Positions 15,145 through 23,127 of a stretch of 30,511 nucleotides of DNA are shown one piece after another; positions within the stretch are counted from its first letter, which is position 1, and each line of letters begins with the position of its first letter. Below the pieces are notes generated by a model. That model was not told where the DNA came from and did no database searches. It saw only the letters and a list, made by a program, of their open reading frames with translations. This stretch comes from a virus. The DNA is taken from IMG/VR virus record IMGVR_UViG_3300023443_000553, positions 1 through 30,511 of that record. One strand, written 5' to 3'. The translations under genes were made by a program, and so were the position numbers.

Positions 15145-16116
15145 ATGGTTGATGTATTTACAGCGCAGGGATTGGCAAGAGGACAGGCAAGAATCAGACA
15201 AGAAGAACGTCAGGTAAGAGAACTTGATTTCAGAGAAGAAGCCCTCGGTTTTCAGGAACGTCAGGTTGGCGTACAGGAACGTCAGGTCAGCTTACAGGAA
15301 GAAAAATTCACTCAGACCACTGAACAAAGTCTGAGAAAAGCCAAAACCACCGCCTTTGATAAACTGGTTAATTCTCTCGCCGTTCTGGAACAGATTGGAA
15401 AGGCAGGTGAGGGAAGCGAAGAACTTAGAATGATTCGTAACGCTTTAACGGCAAAAGCCAGCGCCTTAGGCAAAGAATTGAAGATATCCCAGGCCGAATT
15501 TAGGGCCGAAGTTTTATCAGCACAGATAAAAGCCCGTGAATTGATCGAACTTTCTCAAGGTGAATCATTGGTTGGCGTGACACCAGGCGGCGAACCAGAA
15601 ACCCTTGTACAGGGAACGCCCAGACAACAGGATATAGTAACAGCACAACTACCTGATGGAACTTTTGCACAATTCCCTGAAAATGCAGTTCCGCCTGGTT
15701 CAACGATAGTGTCTTTACAGGCTGGCAAAACAATTTCACCAGAAGGTCAGGTTGTGGATATTACCCCGGAAGGCCCGACTTCGATAGGAAACGTAGTGGC
15801 CCCTATTTTAGCCAAAATTGCTGCAGGACAGGAAATTACCAAAGGTGAGAGAAAAGCTCTTGCTGAAGTAAAAGCCAGCGGTCTATTGACACAATTTGCC
15901 GCCGGCCAAGGTCTGAGTGTTCCTGAATTATTGGGCAGTCCACAGCCTGAAGAAGGCGAACAACTTAATCCTAATGAACAGGCTATTGTAGATCAATTAA
16001 GGGCTTCCGGTATAACACAAGAACAGTTTGATGAATTTGTTACGAAATCTACAGGTTCAAAAGAAAGTATCGCCCGTGTTGCCAAAGCATTGGGGTTAAA
16101 AGTGAATGGTCGATAA
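15145..16116 (+). CDS. Putative internal virion / ejection protein, coiled-coil
   Basis: A 323-aa protein. Residues about 8-60 are a long charged helix with a QERQV repeat (GFQERQVGVQERQVSLQEE), a likely coiled coil. A second helical region follows (LRKAKTTAFDKLVNSLAVLE). The middle is beta-turn rich and Pro/Gly-rich, and the C-terminal 50 or so residues are helical (NEQAIVDQLRASGITQEQF). It is the middle gene of three presumed ejection proteins. No lytic domain is visible. The start follows the stop of its neighbour after 10 nt with AAGGA nearby; the stop overlaps the next gene by 11 nt. Confidence 0.62.
   Translation: MVDVFTAQGLARGQARIRQEERQVRELDFREEALGFQERQVGVQERQVSLQEEKFTQTTEQSLRKAKTTAFDKLVNSLAVLEQIGKAGEGSEELRMIRNALTAKASALGKELKISQAEFRAEVLSAQIKARELIELSQGESLVGVTPGGEPETLVQGTPRQQDIVTAQLPDGTFAQFPENAVPPGSTIVSLQAGKTISPEGQVVDITPEGPTSIGNVVAPILAKIAAGQEITKGERKALAEVKASGLLTQFAAGQGLSVPELLGSPQPEEGEQLNPNEQAIVDQLRASGITQEQFDEFVTKSTGSKESIARVAKALGLKVNGR
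15253..15287 (+). repeat. 14-bp direct repeat, 21-bp period, inside ejection gene
   Basis: CAGGAACGTCAGGT occurs at 15253-15266 and 15274-15287. The core GAACGTCAGGT also occurs at 15205-15215. The repeats encode the QERQV motif of the coiled-coil N-terminus, so they probably reflect duplication of a heptad-length unit (7 residues = 21 bp) in the protein rather than a regulatory site. Confidence 0.7.
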
Positions 16117-19100
16117 TCCTCTTGATGCCTTAACAGACAATCCTCTTGATTCACTGAAAGATATAAATCCTCTTGATAGTCTTGTTGATGAACCTGATTC
16201 AACAATAGCTGCCGCGGTGCAAAAGAACCTTCCTCTCCTTGTTGAAGATGTTGGCGCTGCTGTAGCAGGAGGAAAACGCTTAGTTGGGGTGGCTGGCCGC
16301 AGCGCTAATATAGGGCTTGCTAATATTTTTGGGTTGCCGGGGGATATATCAAATCTGTCAGCAGGCGCTATCGGTAGAGGCCTCGAAAGTCCTGATATAC
16401 CTCAAGGCCGGGGATTTTTCAGACCGCCGTCAGGATTTTTCAGAGCGGTAGAAGAACCTTTACTTGGCAGCGAACAGGTTAAAAAAGTATTCAGACGCCT
16501 TACCTTTATTCAAGAAAAATTTGCACCAGAAACACCTACAGAACGTGTCGTATCAAGAACCTTTGAAGAAGCTGGCGCGCTCGTTCCTTTTCTTGGTGTT
16601 CAATTAAAATTGGCTCAAAAATTTACACCGTTGACAAAATCCGAAGGTATTGTCGCTACCATACTTAAGGAGACTGCTGAAAACCCTGCATTGGTTTCAG
16701 CGGTGGAAACAGCACTTTCGATTACGGCCGGGTTCGGGGCTGGTGTCGCGAGGGAATTGTTTCCTGATTCCCAACTGGCGGAGTTAATTGGTGGTTTAGC
16801 AGGGATTCTAGGCCCAATAGGAGCGCAAAAGGCCCTACAGCGTACCCTGAGCGGTGTAACACCCAAACAGGCCGTCCTAGAGACTGCCTCTCAAGGAAAG
16901 CCCACACCAGATTTAGCAGGAAATATAAATCTTAATAACTTTGAAACCACAAAACAAGCCAAACAATTAATGCGTCAAACCGCAAAAGATAATAAAGAAT
17001 TCATTGATGCTCGCCGCGGTGAAATATCCCTTGAAGAAACTAAAATCATGGCACGGGAAGAAATAGCGCGTGACATGAATATCGAATTACGTGAAGTAGG
17101 TGAGGCATTAAATGCTGAAGAACTCACTGGTGTTCGAATTATGCTTGCTGAAAGCGCAGAAAATGTTGTTGGCGTGTCAAGAAGGGTGGCTACTGGTGAA
17201 GCTAATATCGCAGAAATAGCAGATTTTCAGGCTTTATTATCAAGACATGCGGCATTGCAACAACAAGTTTCAGGAGCCACAACAGAAGCTGGACGAGCAT
17301 TATCAGCGTTAAGAATAACTACACAAACAGAAAAACAGCGTCTTGCTGCCATTGATCGTTTAATAAAAGAGGGTGGTGGTGAGAAAGGATTGCGGGATAT
17401 TGCTGATAAAATTACAGCTATTGATGATCCTGCGGCGTTAAATGCATTTGTTCGCGAAACCATGAAACCTTCTTTAGGTGACAAGGTTTTGGAAGTATGG
17501 ATAAATAATCTTCTTTCTGGTCCGGTAACACATGCAGTTAACATAACATCAAATACACTGACAAGTCTTTGGCAAATCCCGGAAAGGCTTTTGGCCGCCG
17601 GATTTAGCAAAGTTGGTTCAAAAGAGATACAATTTTCAGAAATACCAGCACAAATCAAGGGTTGGGTTGAAGGTGCTGTCGATGGTGTAAGGCTTGCCAG
17701 GCAATCATTTGTTACAGAACTTCCGACAAGAGGGCAAAGAAAAATAGATGTTGAACGACCGTCCGGTGCTGTCCCAGGTAGAATAGGGCGGGTTGTTCGT
17801 ATTCCGGGACGGGCGTTGTTGGCGGCGGATGATTTTTTTAAATCCATCGGTTATCGTATGGAATTAAATGCTTTAGCAGCGCGTCAAGCAACCAAAGAAG
17901 GTTTAAAAGGTAGAGAATTCGCACAACGTGTTTTTGATTTAAAGCAACGTCCTACAGCGAAAATGATAGATAAAGCTGAGTTCAATGCCGATTATGTGAC
18001 ATTCACCAATGAACTTGGTCCAGCCGGTAAAAGTTTTATTAGTATCGCCCGCGAAGTGCCGGTTGTAAGAGTTATAGCTCCATTCATAAGAACACCGGTA
18101 AATATTGTTAAGTTTGCTCTGGCAAGAACACCATTCGCCCCATTAACAAAAGGGTTCAGAGAACAATTAAAACGTGGTGGGGCAGACCGGGAACTTGCAT
18201 TGGCCAGGGTTTCTCTTGGTACAATGATAGGCGGTGCTACCGCTTATTTTGCTGCACAGGGACTTATGACAGGCGCAGGTCCGTCTGATCCCGATACCCG
18301 CCGTGTCTGGCTTATAGACCATCAGCCGTTTTCTGTAAAAGTAGGTGACAGATGGGTGTCATATGGGCGAATAGAACCAGCGGGGATAGTTATGGGACTT
18401 GGGGCCGATATGGCAACTGTTTTACCTTTTGCTACAAAAAAAGAAAAAGATGATTTGGTTGCTCAAATCAGTTTTGCCCTTGCCAAAAATCTGACAAATA
18501 AAACATTTCTTTCAGGAATATCAGATGCAATCGGAGCGGTTGACGACCCGGATAGAAATGGGGAGGCATATATCAGAAGACTTGCCGGGACAGTAATACC
18601 TTCTGTTTCAGCACAATTAACCAGAACAATTGATCCTGTTTTAAGAGATGTCAGACCTGATCCTGAGTTGGAAGGAATTTTCAGCACTGTTCAGGGGATT
18701 ATCAATGTCATAAAATCCCGCATTCCAGGTTTTTCTGAAGACCTGCCAGCACAAATTGATATATGGGGTGATCCAATTGTCTTTGAAGGTGGCCTCGGCC
18801 CGGATGTTATTTCCCCGCTTTATGTAAAAACATGGAAGGATGATTTTCCTACTCAGGAATTGCTTCGTCTGGACGTTATTCCGGGAGCATTAAGAGATAC
18901 AATAGGCGGCGCAAAGTTAACTAGGGAAGAATTCAAAAATATGAGCGTGATCGCCGGTAAGACTATGCGTGGCCTTATGGAGAATTTTATTAATAGCCCA
19001 GGCTATAAAAATTTGCCTGATATAGGAAAAGAAAGTACTTTAAGAGTGATAATGCGGACTTCACGGGATTTTGCACGGGCTTCCATGATGAAAAATGAAG

Positions 19101-19153
19101 CAATTCGAAATCGTGTGATCAAAGTACAAAAAGAAAAATTAATCGGTAAATAA
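16106..19153 (+). CDS. Large internal virion / ejection protein
   Basis: A 1015-aa protein, the largest in the window, at the end of the ejection-protein trio. It begins with three NPLDSL-type repeats (residues 4-25), followed by Gly/Ala-rich amphipathic segments (VGAAVAGGKRLVGVAGRSAN) and long helices. A hydrophobic stretch around residue 710 (LGTMIGGATAYFAAQGLM) may insert in membranes. Such proteins are ejected into the host with the genome and help form the periplasmic conduit. I find no transglycosylase or peptidase catalytic motif, unlike T7 gp16, so wall digestion by this protein is not supported. It overlaps the previous gene by 11 nt. Confidence 0.68.
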   Translation: MVDNPLDALTDNPLDSLKDINPLDSLVDEPDSTIAAAVQKNLPLLVEDVGAAVAGGKRLVGVAGRSANIGLANIFGLPGDISNLSAGAIGRGLESPDIPQGRGFFRPPSGFFRAVEEPLLGSEQVKKVFRRLTFIQEKFAPETPTERVVSRTFEEAGALVPFLGVQLKLAQKFTPLTKSEGIVATILKETAENPALVSAVETALSITAGFGAGVARELFPDSQLAELIGGLAGILGPIGAQKALQRTLSGVTPKQAVLETASQGKPTPDLAGNINLNNFETTKQAKQLMRQTAKDNKEFIDARRGEISLEETKIMAREEIARDMNIELREVGEALNAEELTGVRIMLAESAENVVGVSRRVATGEANIAEIADFQALLSRHAALQQQVSGATTEAGRALSALRITTQTEKQRLAAIDRLIKEGGGEKGLRDIADKITAIDDPAALNAFVRETMKPSLGDKVLEVWINNLLSGPVTHAVNITSNTLTSLWQIPERLLAAGFSKVGSKEIQFSEIPAQIKGWVEGAVDGVRLARQSFVTELPTRGQRKIDVERPSGAVPGRIGRVVRIPGRALLAADDFFKSIGYRMELNALAARQATKEGLKGREFAQRVFDLKQRPTAKMIDKAEFNADYVTFTNELGPAGKSFISIAREVPVVRVIAPFIRTPVNIVKFALARTPFAPLTKGFREQLKRGGADRELALARVSLGTMIGGATAYFAAQGLMTGAGPSDPDTRRVWLIDHQPFSVKVGDRWVSYGRIEPAGIVMGLGADMATVLPFATKKEKDDLVAQISFALAKNLTNKTFLSGISDAIGAVDDPDRNGEAYIRRLAGTVIPSVSAQLTRTIDPVLRDVRPDPELEGIFSTVQGIINVIKSRIPGFSEDLPAQIDIWGDPIVFEGGLGPDVISPLYVKTWKDDFPTQELLRLDVIPGALRDTIGGAKLTREEFKNMSVIAGKTMRGLMENFINSPGYKNLPDIGKESTLRVIMRTSRDFARASMMKNEAIRNRVIKVQKEKLIGK
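16115..16177 (+). repeat. Three copies of AATCCTCTTGAT encoding NPLD
   Basis: The 12-mer occurs identically at 16115-16126, 16139-16150 and 16166-16177, spaced 24 and 27 bp, at the extreme 5' end of the large ejection-protein gene. The encoded units are DNPLDAL, DNPLDSL and INPLDSL, followed by acidic residues. It could be a short linear motif array that docks to a partner in the virion core (inference). Confidence 0.75.
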
Positions 19154-19155
19154 AA

Positions 19156-19611
19156 TCATCTCTTTTTATATTTATTTGTTCTATTATCTAAACAGGCGAT
19201 GCACAGTCGGCAGGGATTGCGGCCTTTGCATTTAACAATTTTAAAAGAACCAGTCTCGTAAAGATGACCATTTCTACAATGTGTGTGTGCAAGTATTCGT
19301 TCTTTGCTCTTTTGGGCACCATTACCACGACGGAGATTTTCTTTTCTTGTTGTGGGTTCTAAATGGTCTGGGTTCACACAATGACGGACTCTACAAAGAT
19401 GGTCTAAATCAAGACCATCAGGAATTGTGCCTTTGTAGAATTCGTAAACAATCCTGTGTGATCTGGCAAGTTTTTGATTTTTATGAGTACCAATTTGTAT
19501 CTGCCCATACCCATGAGAATCTAAGGATGCGGTCCATAACCAACAACCAGAAGGATGATTCTTATTAATCTTTTCTTCTACACGGTCCCATAATGGTCTT
19601 TGTTTGATCAT
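19156..19611 (-). CDS. HNH homing endonuclease-like protein (inserted, antisense)
   Basis: A 151-aa protein on the strand opposite to its neighbours. The HNH core is LDLDHLCRVRHCVNPDHLEP (residues 67-86), with the DH pair (D70, H71), N80 and H83, followed by a conserved TTRKENLRRG. A C-terminal zinc site has HCRNGH (about 112-117) and CRLCIAC. An N-terminal CWLWTASLDSHGYGQI segment, seen in many phage HNH enzymes, supports the family. Free-standing HNH genes are selfish elements that cut cognate alleles lacking the insertion. It sits between the end of the ejection gene (3 nt away) and the fibre gene. No strong Shine-Dalgarno is visible before its ATG. Confidence 0.88.
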   Translation of the reverse strand: MIKQRPLWDRVEEKINKNHPSGCWLWTASLDSHGYGQIQIGTHKNQKLARSHRIVYEFYKGTIPDGLDLDHLCRVRHCVNPDHLEPTTRKENLRRGNGAQKSKERILAHTHCRNGHLYETGSFKIVKCKGRNPCRLCIACLDNRTNKYKKR

Positions 19612-19630
19612 TACATATACTTAAATCATC

Positions 19631-21844
19631 TTGGCATTGGTGTCAAGAAGGAGGCCCAAAATCAGTACGAATCCATATACTTCAGTCACCATTTCTGGTT
19701 ACAATTTAAACCCGCCCGCAGATGATGGGTCCGAGATCGCCAGCAATCAATTAAAATGGTCAAAACATAAGGATAAAATAGGCGACCCGCTTAAAAATCT
19801 GTCAGAATCTATCAATACCAACGTCTTGGCGGCTTTTGCTAAAACCATAAACACCGATCCAGATCAGAATAACGCTGTTGCAGGTTCAACAGCTCTAACA
19901 TCTTCTGAACTAACTATCGGCGGCGGTTCGATTACGGTTGTTCGATCACACCATACGGTAGACACAGAATCAGATGCTTCTTCTGATGATTTAGATACTA
20001 TTGTCAATACTGGAACGTCCGCCGGGGCAGTAATTTATCTGAGAGCAGCAAGCACTGCGAGGGCAGTTACGGTTAGATCAGGGCAAGACAATATCTTTTT
20101 AAGGGGTGGCAATAAAGGGCTTTCATCCGTCCATTCGCTCGTATTGATGCGGATTGGTACGGATTGGCATGAACCCGGTGCGAAACGACAATTCACAAAT
20201 ATGACAAAAATGAAAGGTGTCGAGAAAGGTTCTTTGAGCGAGGGCGAGGTTGTCGATCTCAAATGGCACACCACACAGGGGGATGCTGGCGAGGGTCAAT
20301 TTGAATGGCAGGGTTCTAATACAGATATAGATGATGGTGGAACAATCATCCAATTAACAGCAGGGGGTGACGGACGGTTGGTCAGAAAACTACCTTTCCC
20401 GGATGAGGTAACACCTCAAATGTTTGGTGTTGGGACAACTGACGCTAGCCGAACCACAGCCCTGAATGCAGCCCTAAACTGGAAAGATACGGCAGTATTC
20501 GGGTCATTCACAGTACGGATGCCGGGCACCCCAGACGGTACTGTCACAAGATATATTATAACAGGGACTGGGGCACGAATTTTAGAAATACAAGACGGTA
20601 CGCGGTTTATAGGATCGGCCCTTGAAGGCACCCAAATTGGGGTTGCCTCTGGATCGACAGCAACTGCTTTAATAGAAGATGATGGTTCAGCAGCTAAGAT
20701 TGAAATCTATAATATAGTATTCACTGGATTAGGAAACACGTCTTTGACGTCAGGTATTCGCCTGGGTCGCAGAACGACAGACTGGGGTGTAAATGGATCA
20801 ATGGATAACGTCACTGTTCGCGACATGCCTAATGCCACTGCCTTTGATTTTAAGACTAATGTTATTGCATGTGGAAGACTTTACAGCATAGATACCAAAG
20901 ATGGTCTTATAAATGCTGCTGGGGCCATTGATTTGCATATTGCAGATTTCCAAGCATTAGGATTTTCTGCCACAGGAATCCAAATGGTCAAAGGAGATCA
21001 TGTTGATAAAATGGAACTGGAAGCCCCATCAAGCGATGATGCCAAACCAGTTGTGCTTTTAGAAGGTGGCTCTTACGGCAGCAACCTAATTTCTATCCAA
21101 GCTGGGCGTACCATAAAAACTATGATTGAGGTTGATCCTGCTGCTGTGGGTGATTTTGTTTTGGCAAATACTTCACTTAAATTCACCGGCAGCGGCTTCT
21201 TTGGTGATAGTGCATCCCCTGCTGAAAACGGAACCGCATCAAGCGGAACGTCTGTATCACTTACTGATACAACAAAAGTATGGACAAGAGACCAATGGAA
21301 GGGTGCCGCAGTATTCATAACAGCGGGTACCGGGGCCGGACAAGCGCCTGCGCAAATCGTATCAAATACGATTGACACTATTCAGGTGCCATCTGGTTTT
21401 TCCCCTGTCCCTGACGCAACGTCAGTATATGCGCTTGATTATTTAATTAAGAAGGTTGGCGGCGGCGGTATTCCATTTTCAAGAAGCATGACACAGTTTG
21501 ATATTGCTACTGTAAGTGGAACGGTTGTAGATTTAAAAACAGATACACTGATTGTTGGTGCGTCCAATGATGCGATAGCAATTGTAGAAATTCTAAAAGT
21601 TACGGCGGTTTTGGATTTTGTGAGCGTGGCTGCTAATTCCTTTGAAGATTTATCCGTGACTGTTAAAGGTGTATTGGGCAGTATGCCTATCACTCTTGGG
21701 CTACCTATAATAATAGGCGATTTAATCTATCAAGGATTTTTCGCGTCAACTGATACTGTGACAGTCAGGTGCCATAATGTATCATCAGGAGCAATTAATC
21801 CTGGTTCTCAAACTTTTATAATAATGGCTCATGTCTATGCCTGA
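19631..21844 (+). CDS. Tail fibre / tailspike protein
   Basis: About 727-737 aa. The virion-anchoring N-terminus reads KISTNPYTSVTISGYNLNPP, then a DDGS and LKWSKHKDKIGDPLK segment, a layout I associate with podovirus fibres. A domain with VRSHHTVDTES follows. Next, from about residue 255, comes VTPQMFGVGTTDASRTTALN, which opens a right-handed beta-helix of the pectate-lyase-like type, with GTRFIGSALEGTQIG and further rungs. The C-terminal domain (from about 620) is beta-rich (IIVGDLIYQGFF-like), probably a trimerising cap. This would be the receptor-binding protein, possibly with polysaccharide-degrading activity, which the sequence does not prove. The start is uncertain: 19631 is the longest non-ATG option and 19661 best fits the ribosome site. 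Confidence 0.8.
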   Translation: MALVSRRRPKISTNPYTSVTISGYNLNPPADDGSEIASNQLKWSKHKDKIGDPLKNLSESINTNVLAAFAKTINTDPDQNNAVAGSTALTSSELTIGGGSITVVRSHHTVDTESDASSDDLDTIVNTGTSAGAVIYLRAASTARAVTVRSGQDNIFLRGGNKGLSSVHSLVLMRIGTDWHEPGAKRQFTNMTKMKGVEKGSLSEGEVVDLKWHTTQGDAGEGQFEWQGSNTDIDDGGTIIQLTAGGDGRLVRKLPFPDEVTPQMFGVGTTDASRTTALNAALNWKDTAVFGSFTVRMPGTPDGTVTRYIITGTGARILEIQDGTRFIGSALEGTQIGVASGSTATALIEDDGSAAKIEIYNIVFTGLGNTSLTSGIRLGRRTTDWGVNGSMDNVTVRDMPNATAFDFKTNVIACGRLYSIDTKDGLINAAGAIDLHIADFQALGFSATGIQMVKGDHVDKMELEAPSSDDAKPVVLLEGGSYGSNLISIQAGRTIKTMIEVDPAAVGDFVLANTSLKFTGSGFFGDSASPAENGTASSGTSVSLTDTTKVWTRDQWKGAAVFITAGTGAGQAPAQIVSNTIDTIQVPSGFSPVPDATSVYALDYLIKKVGGGGIPFSRSMTQFDIATVSGTVVDLKTDTLIVGASNDAIAIVEILKVTAVLDFVSVAANSFEDLSVTVKGVLGSMPITLGLPIIIGDLIYQGFFASTDTVTVRCHNVSSGAINPGSQTFIIMAHVYA
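19648..19654 (+). promoter_or_regulatory. Perfect Shine-Dalgarno AAGGAGG ahead of an ATC codon
   Basis: AAGGAGG is followed by six bases (CCCAAA) and then ATC at 19661, in frame with the fibre gene. This is the optimal spacing for initiation at 19661, but the codon is ATC rather than ATG, GTG or TTG. The earlier in-frame candidates (TTG 19631, TTG 19637, GTG 19640) all lie upstream of this site and have no Shine-Dalgarno of their own. Confidence 0.6.
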
Positions 21845-21874
21845 TTATAAAACAATATTGGTGGCAGGTGAATA

Positions 21875-22087
21875 ATGACGATTAAAGAAACCATAGGCAA
21901 CGCAGGCACGGCAGGGGCCGTGGGCGGCGGAAGCTTGATTTATTGGCTCGACGTACACGCCGCGGGGTTGGCCGTCCTGACGGCTCTTATATCGGCTATA
22001 ATAGGGGGCGTTTTTTATTGGTTAAGATATCGGGAACAGAGGCGACATAACAAGGCGATTGAAGAACGTGATAAAGGAAATCAATAA
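21875..22087 (+). CDS. Putative holin
   Basis: A 70-aa protein at the head of the lysis cluster. It has a Gly/Ala-rich segment (GNAGTAGAVGGGSLIYWLDV, residues 8-27), then a clear membrane helix (AAGLAVLTALISAIIGGVFYW, about 29-49, given here as a single hydrophobic run), and ends in a strongly charged tail (RYREQRRHNKAIEERDKG). This is a typical small holin layout with one or two membrane segments and a basic cytoplasmic C-terminus. Holins form timed lesions that release the endolysin, whose gene follows directly without a gap. Confidence 0.75.
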   Translation: MTIKETIGNAGTAGAVGGGSLIYWLDVHAAGLAVLTALISAIIGGVFYWLRYREQRRHNKAIEERDKGNQ

Positions 22088-22384
22088 ATGTTAAAATTTA
22101 AAGATGGCGTCCCGTTAAAAGGCCTGAAACCACAAATGTTGAACTGTGTGGATATTTGTAACGACGTATTTCACAAGCAAGGCGCGGACTGCACAATAAC
22201 GTCTACGACAGACGGCAAACATATGAAGAAATCCCTCCATTACAAAGGCCTGGCAATTGATTTACGAACATGGCACCTCAATGATGTTGAATCGATAGCG
22301 GCCAAACTCAGGGACGCATTGGGCAAAGATTTTGATGTTGTGGTTGAGAGTGACCATATTCATGTGGAGCTGGATAGACCTTAA
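22088..22384 (+). CDS. Endolysin, M15-type peptidase
   Basis: A 98-aa protein of the M15 (VanY/D-Ala-D-Ala carboxypeptidase-like) zinc peptidase group. SLHYKGLAIDLR (residues 49-60) gives the HxxGxAxD zinc ligands H51 and D58, and VVVESDHIHVELD (84-96) gives the third ligand H92 with the upstream acidic residue. These enzymes cut cross-linking peptides in peptidoglycan. No signal peptide is present, so export depends on the holin encoded directly upstream. The size is that of a minimal catalytic domain with no wall-binding module. Confidence 0.88.
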   Translation: MLKFKDGVPLKGLKPQMLNCVDICNDVFHKQGADCTITSTTDGKHMKKSLHYKGLAIDLRTWHLNDVESIAAKLRDALGKDFDVVVESDHIHVELDRP

Positions 22385-22476
22385 TGATAAACTGTTTTAT
22401 GACATTGGTGGCAAGTCGGGATAACTTTTAACCAATCACATTTCTCATAACTTTCGTGGTGGCCTTTTTGTTTGGA
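22381..22476 (-). pseudogene. Possible HNH endonuclease C-terminal remnant
   Basis: Read leftward, this otherwise gene-poor gap encodes KQKGHHESYEKCDWLKVIPT then CHQCHKTVYH and a stop at 22381-22383. The HH-x-x-Y...C-H-x-x-C-H pattern resembles the metal-binding half of HNH nucleases. No start codon or upstream half is visible. It may be a decayed fragment of an inserted HNH gene, or chance. The ribosome site of the next rightward gene lies at its upstream end. Confidence 0.3.
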
Positions 22477-22483
22477 GAATTTA

Positions 22484-22636
22484 ATGACAATCCTAATTCT
22501 TAAAATATTCGCAACACTTCTGCTTTGTGCAGTCAGTTTTGGATATTTCCGTTTTCATGGGTATTGGTTTAACTGGTTAGATACCCTCTTTCTGGCGGCT
22601 ATGAGCGTTCTTCTTTTGTGGCTAATGTGGTGGTGA
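22484..22636 (+). CDS. Small two-helix membrane protein
   Basis: A 50-aa protein with GGAG at 22473-22476 set 7 nt before the ATG. It has two hydrophobic stretches: LILKIFATLLLCAVSFGYF (about residues 4-22) and LFLAAMSVLLLWLMWW at the C-terminus, joined by a short polar and aromatic turn (RFHGYWFNW). Two-helix hairpins of this size in lysis regions are often accessory holins, antiholins or pinholins. The family is not recognised; the membrane prediction is firm but the role is inferred from location. Confidence 0.65.
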   Translation: MTILILKIFATLLLCAVSFGYFRFHGYWFNWLDTLFLAAMSVLLLWLMWW

Positions 22637-22639
22637 ATC

Positions 22640-22882
22640 ATGGAACCATATAAACCAACCAAAAAGGAACGGCGCAGGGTAATACGCTTGAGCCTTGTAT
22701 TCGTCGCTATGTGGGTAAGTTACATCCTTTGGAACGGCGGCAACGATCAAACTCATGTGGCTGGCCTTTATGCTCTCTGCGCGTTCGCTGGCGGGATTAT
22801 TATGTTTTATATCAACGGGTCCAGCAAGGACACGGCCAATTACAACGATGCCCTTGTTAAGATGAAGAACGGGAGCCAGTGA
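22640..22882 (+). CDS. Small membrane protein in lysis cluster
   Basis: An 80-aa protein. A basic N-terminus (YKPTKKERRRVIR) precedes a membrane helix (LSLVFVAMWVSYILW), a polar loop (NGGNDQTHV), a second membrane helix (AGLYALCAFAGGIIMFYI) and a hydrophilic tail. The layout suits a second holin-like or holin-modulating protein. It starts 3 nt after the previous stop and its own stop overlaps the spanin start as TGATG. Function is not proven. Confidence 0.65.
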   Translation: MEPYKPTKKERRRVIRLSLVFVAMWVSYILWNGGNDQTHVAGLYALCAFAGGIIMFYINGSSKDTANYNDALVKMKNGSQ

Positions 22883-23127
22883 TGTTGCTAACAACAATTA
22901 AAGCGAAACTCCTGGCCGCTGCCGGAGGCCTGCTTGCAGTTATCGGGATCATATTCGCCGCGTTCATGCGAGGCCGGAAATCAAAGGCAGATGAAGTGCA
23001 GGCGGAAACGGCCAAAACCATCATCAAGACAACAAAGAAAGGAAAAGCCATTGAGACAGCTAATCGTAATTCTGGTGCTGCTGTTCGCCGTAACCGGTTG
23101 CGCGGGGACACAAGCGATTCTGAATGA
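22882..23127 (+). CDS. Putative inner-membrane spanin (Rz-like)
   Basis: An 81-aa protein from ATG 22882 (GGGAG at 22871-22875; a GTG one codon earlier is also possible). It has an N-terminal membrane anchor (LLAAAGGLLAVIGIIFAAFM) followed by a charged helical domain (GRKSKADEVQAETAKTIIKT) that would lie in the periplasm. This is the i-spanin plan. The outer-membrane partner gene is nested within its 3' end in the +1 frame, just as in the classical Rz/Rz1 arrangement. The protein is short compared with Rz (about 150 aa) but similar to minimal spanins. Confidence 0.72.
   Translation: MLLTTIKAKLLAAAGGLLAVIGIIFAAFMRGRKSKADEVQAETAKTIIKTTKKGKAIETANRNSGAAVRRNRLRGDTSDSE

Noticed and set aside
17227-17847. 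Leftward 206-aa open frame within the large ejection gene
   Set aside because: It is antisense to a strongly supported frame, and no recognisable domain or operon context supports it.
19600-19650. TTGACA (revcomp of 19641-19646) as a promoter for the HNH gene
   Set aside because: No acceptable -10 element lies at 16-18 bp; the nearest TATATG is 21 bp away and TTTAAG is 15 bp away.
22384-22431. 15-codon ORF after the endolysin (TAATG)
   Set aside because: It is too short and lacks coding character; the ATG overlap alone is not enough.
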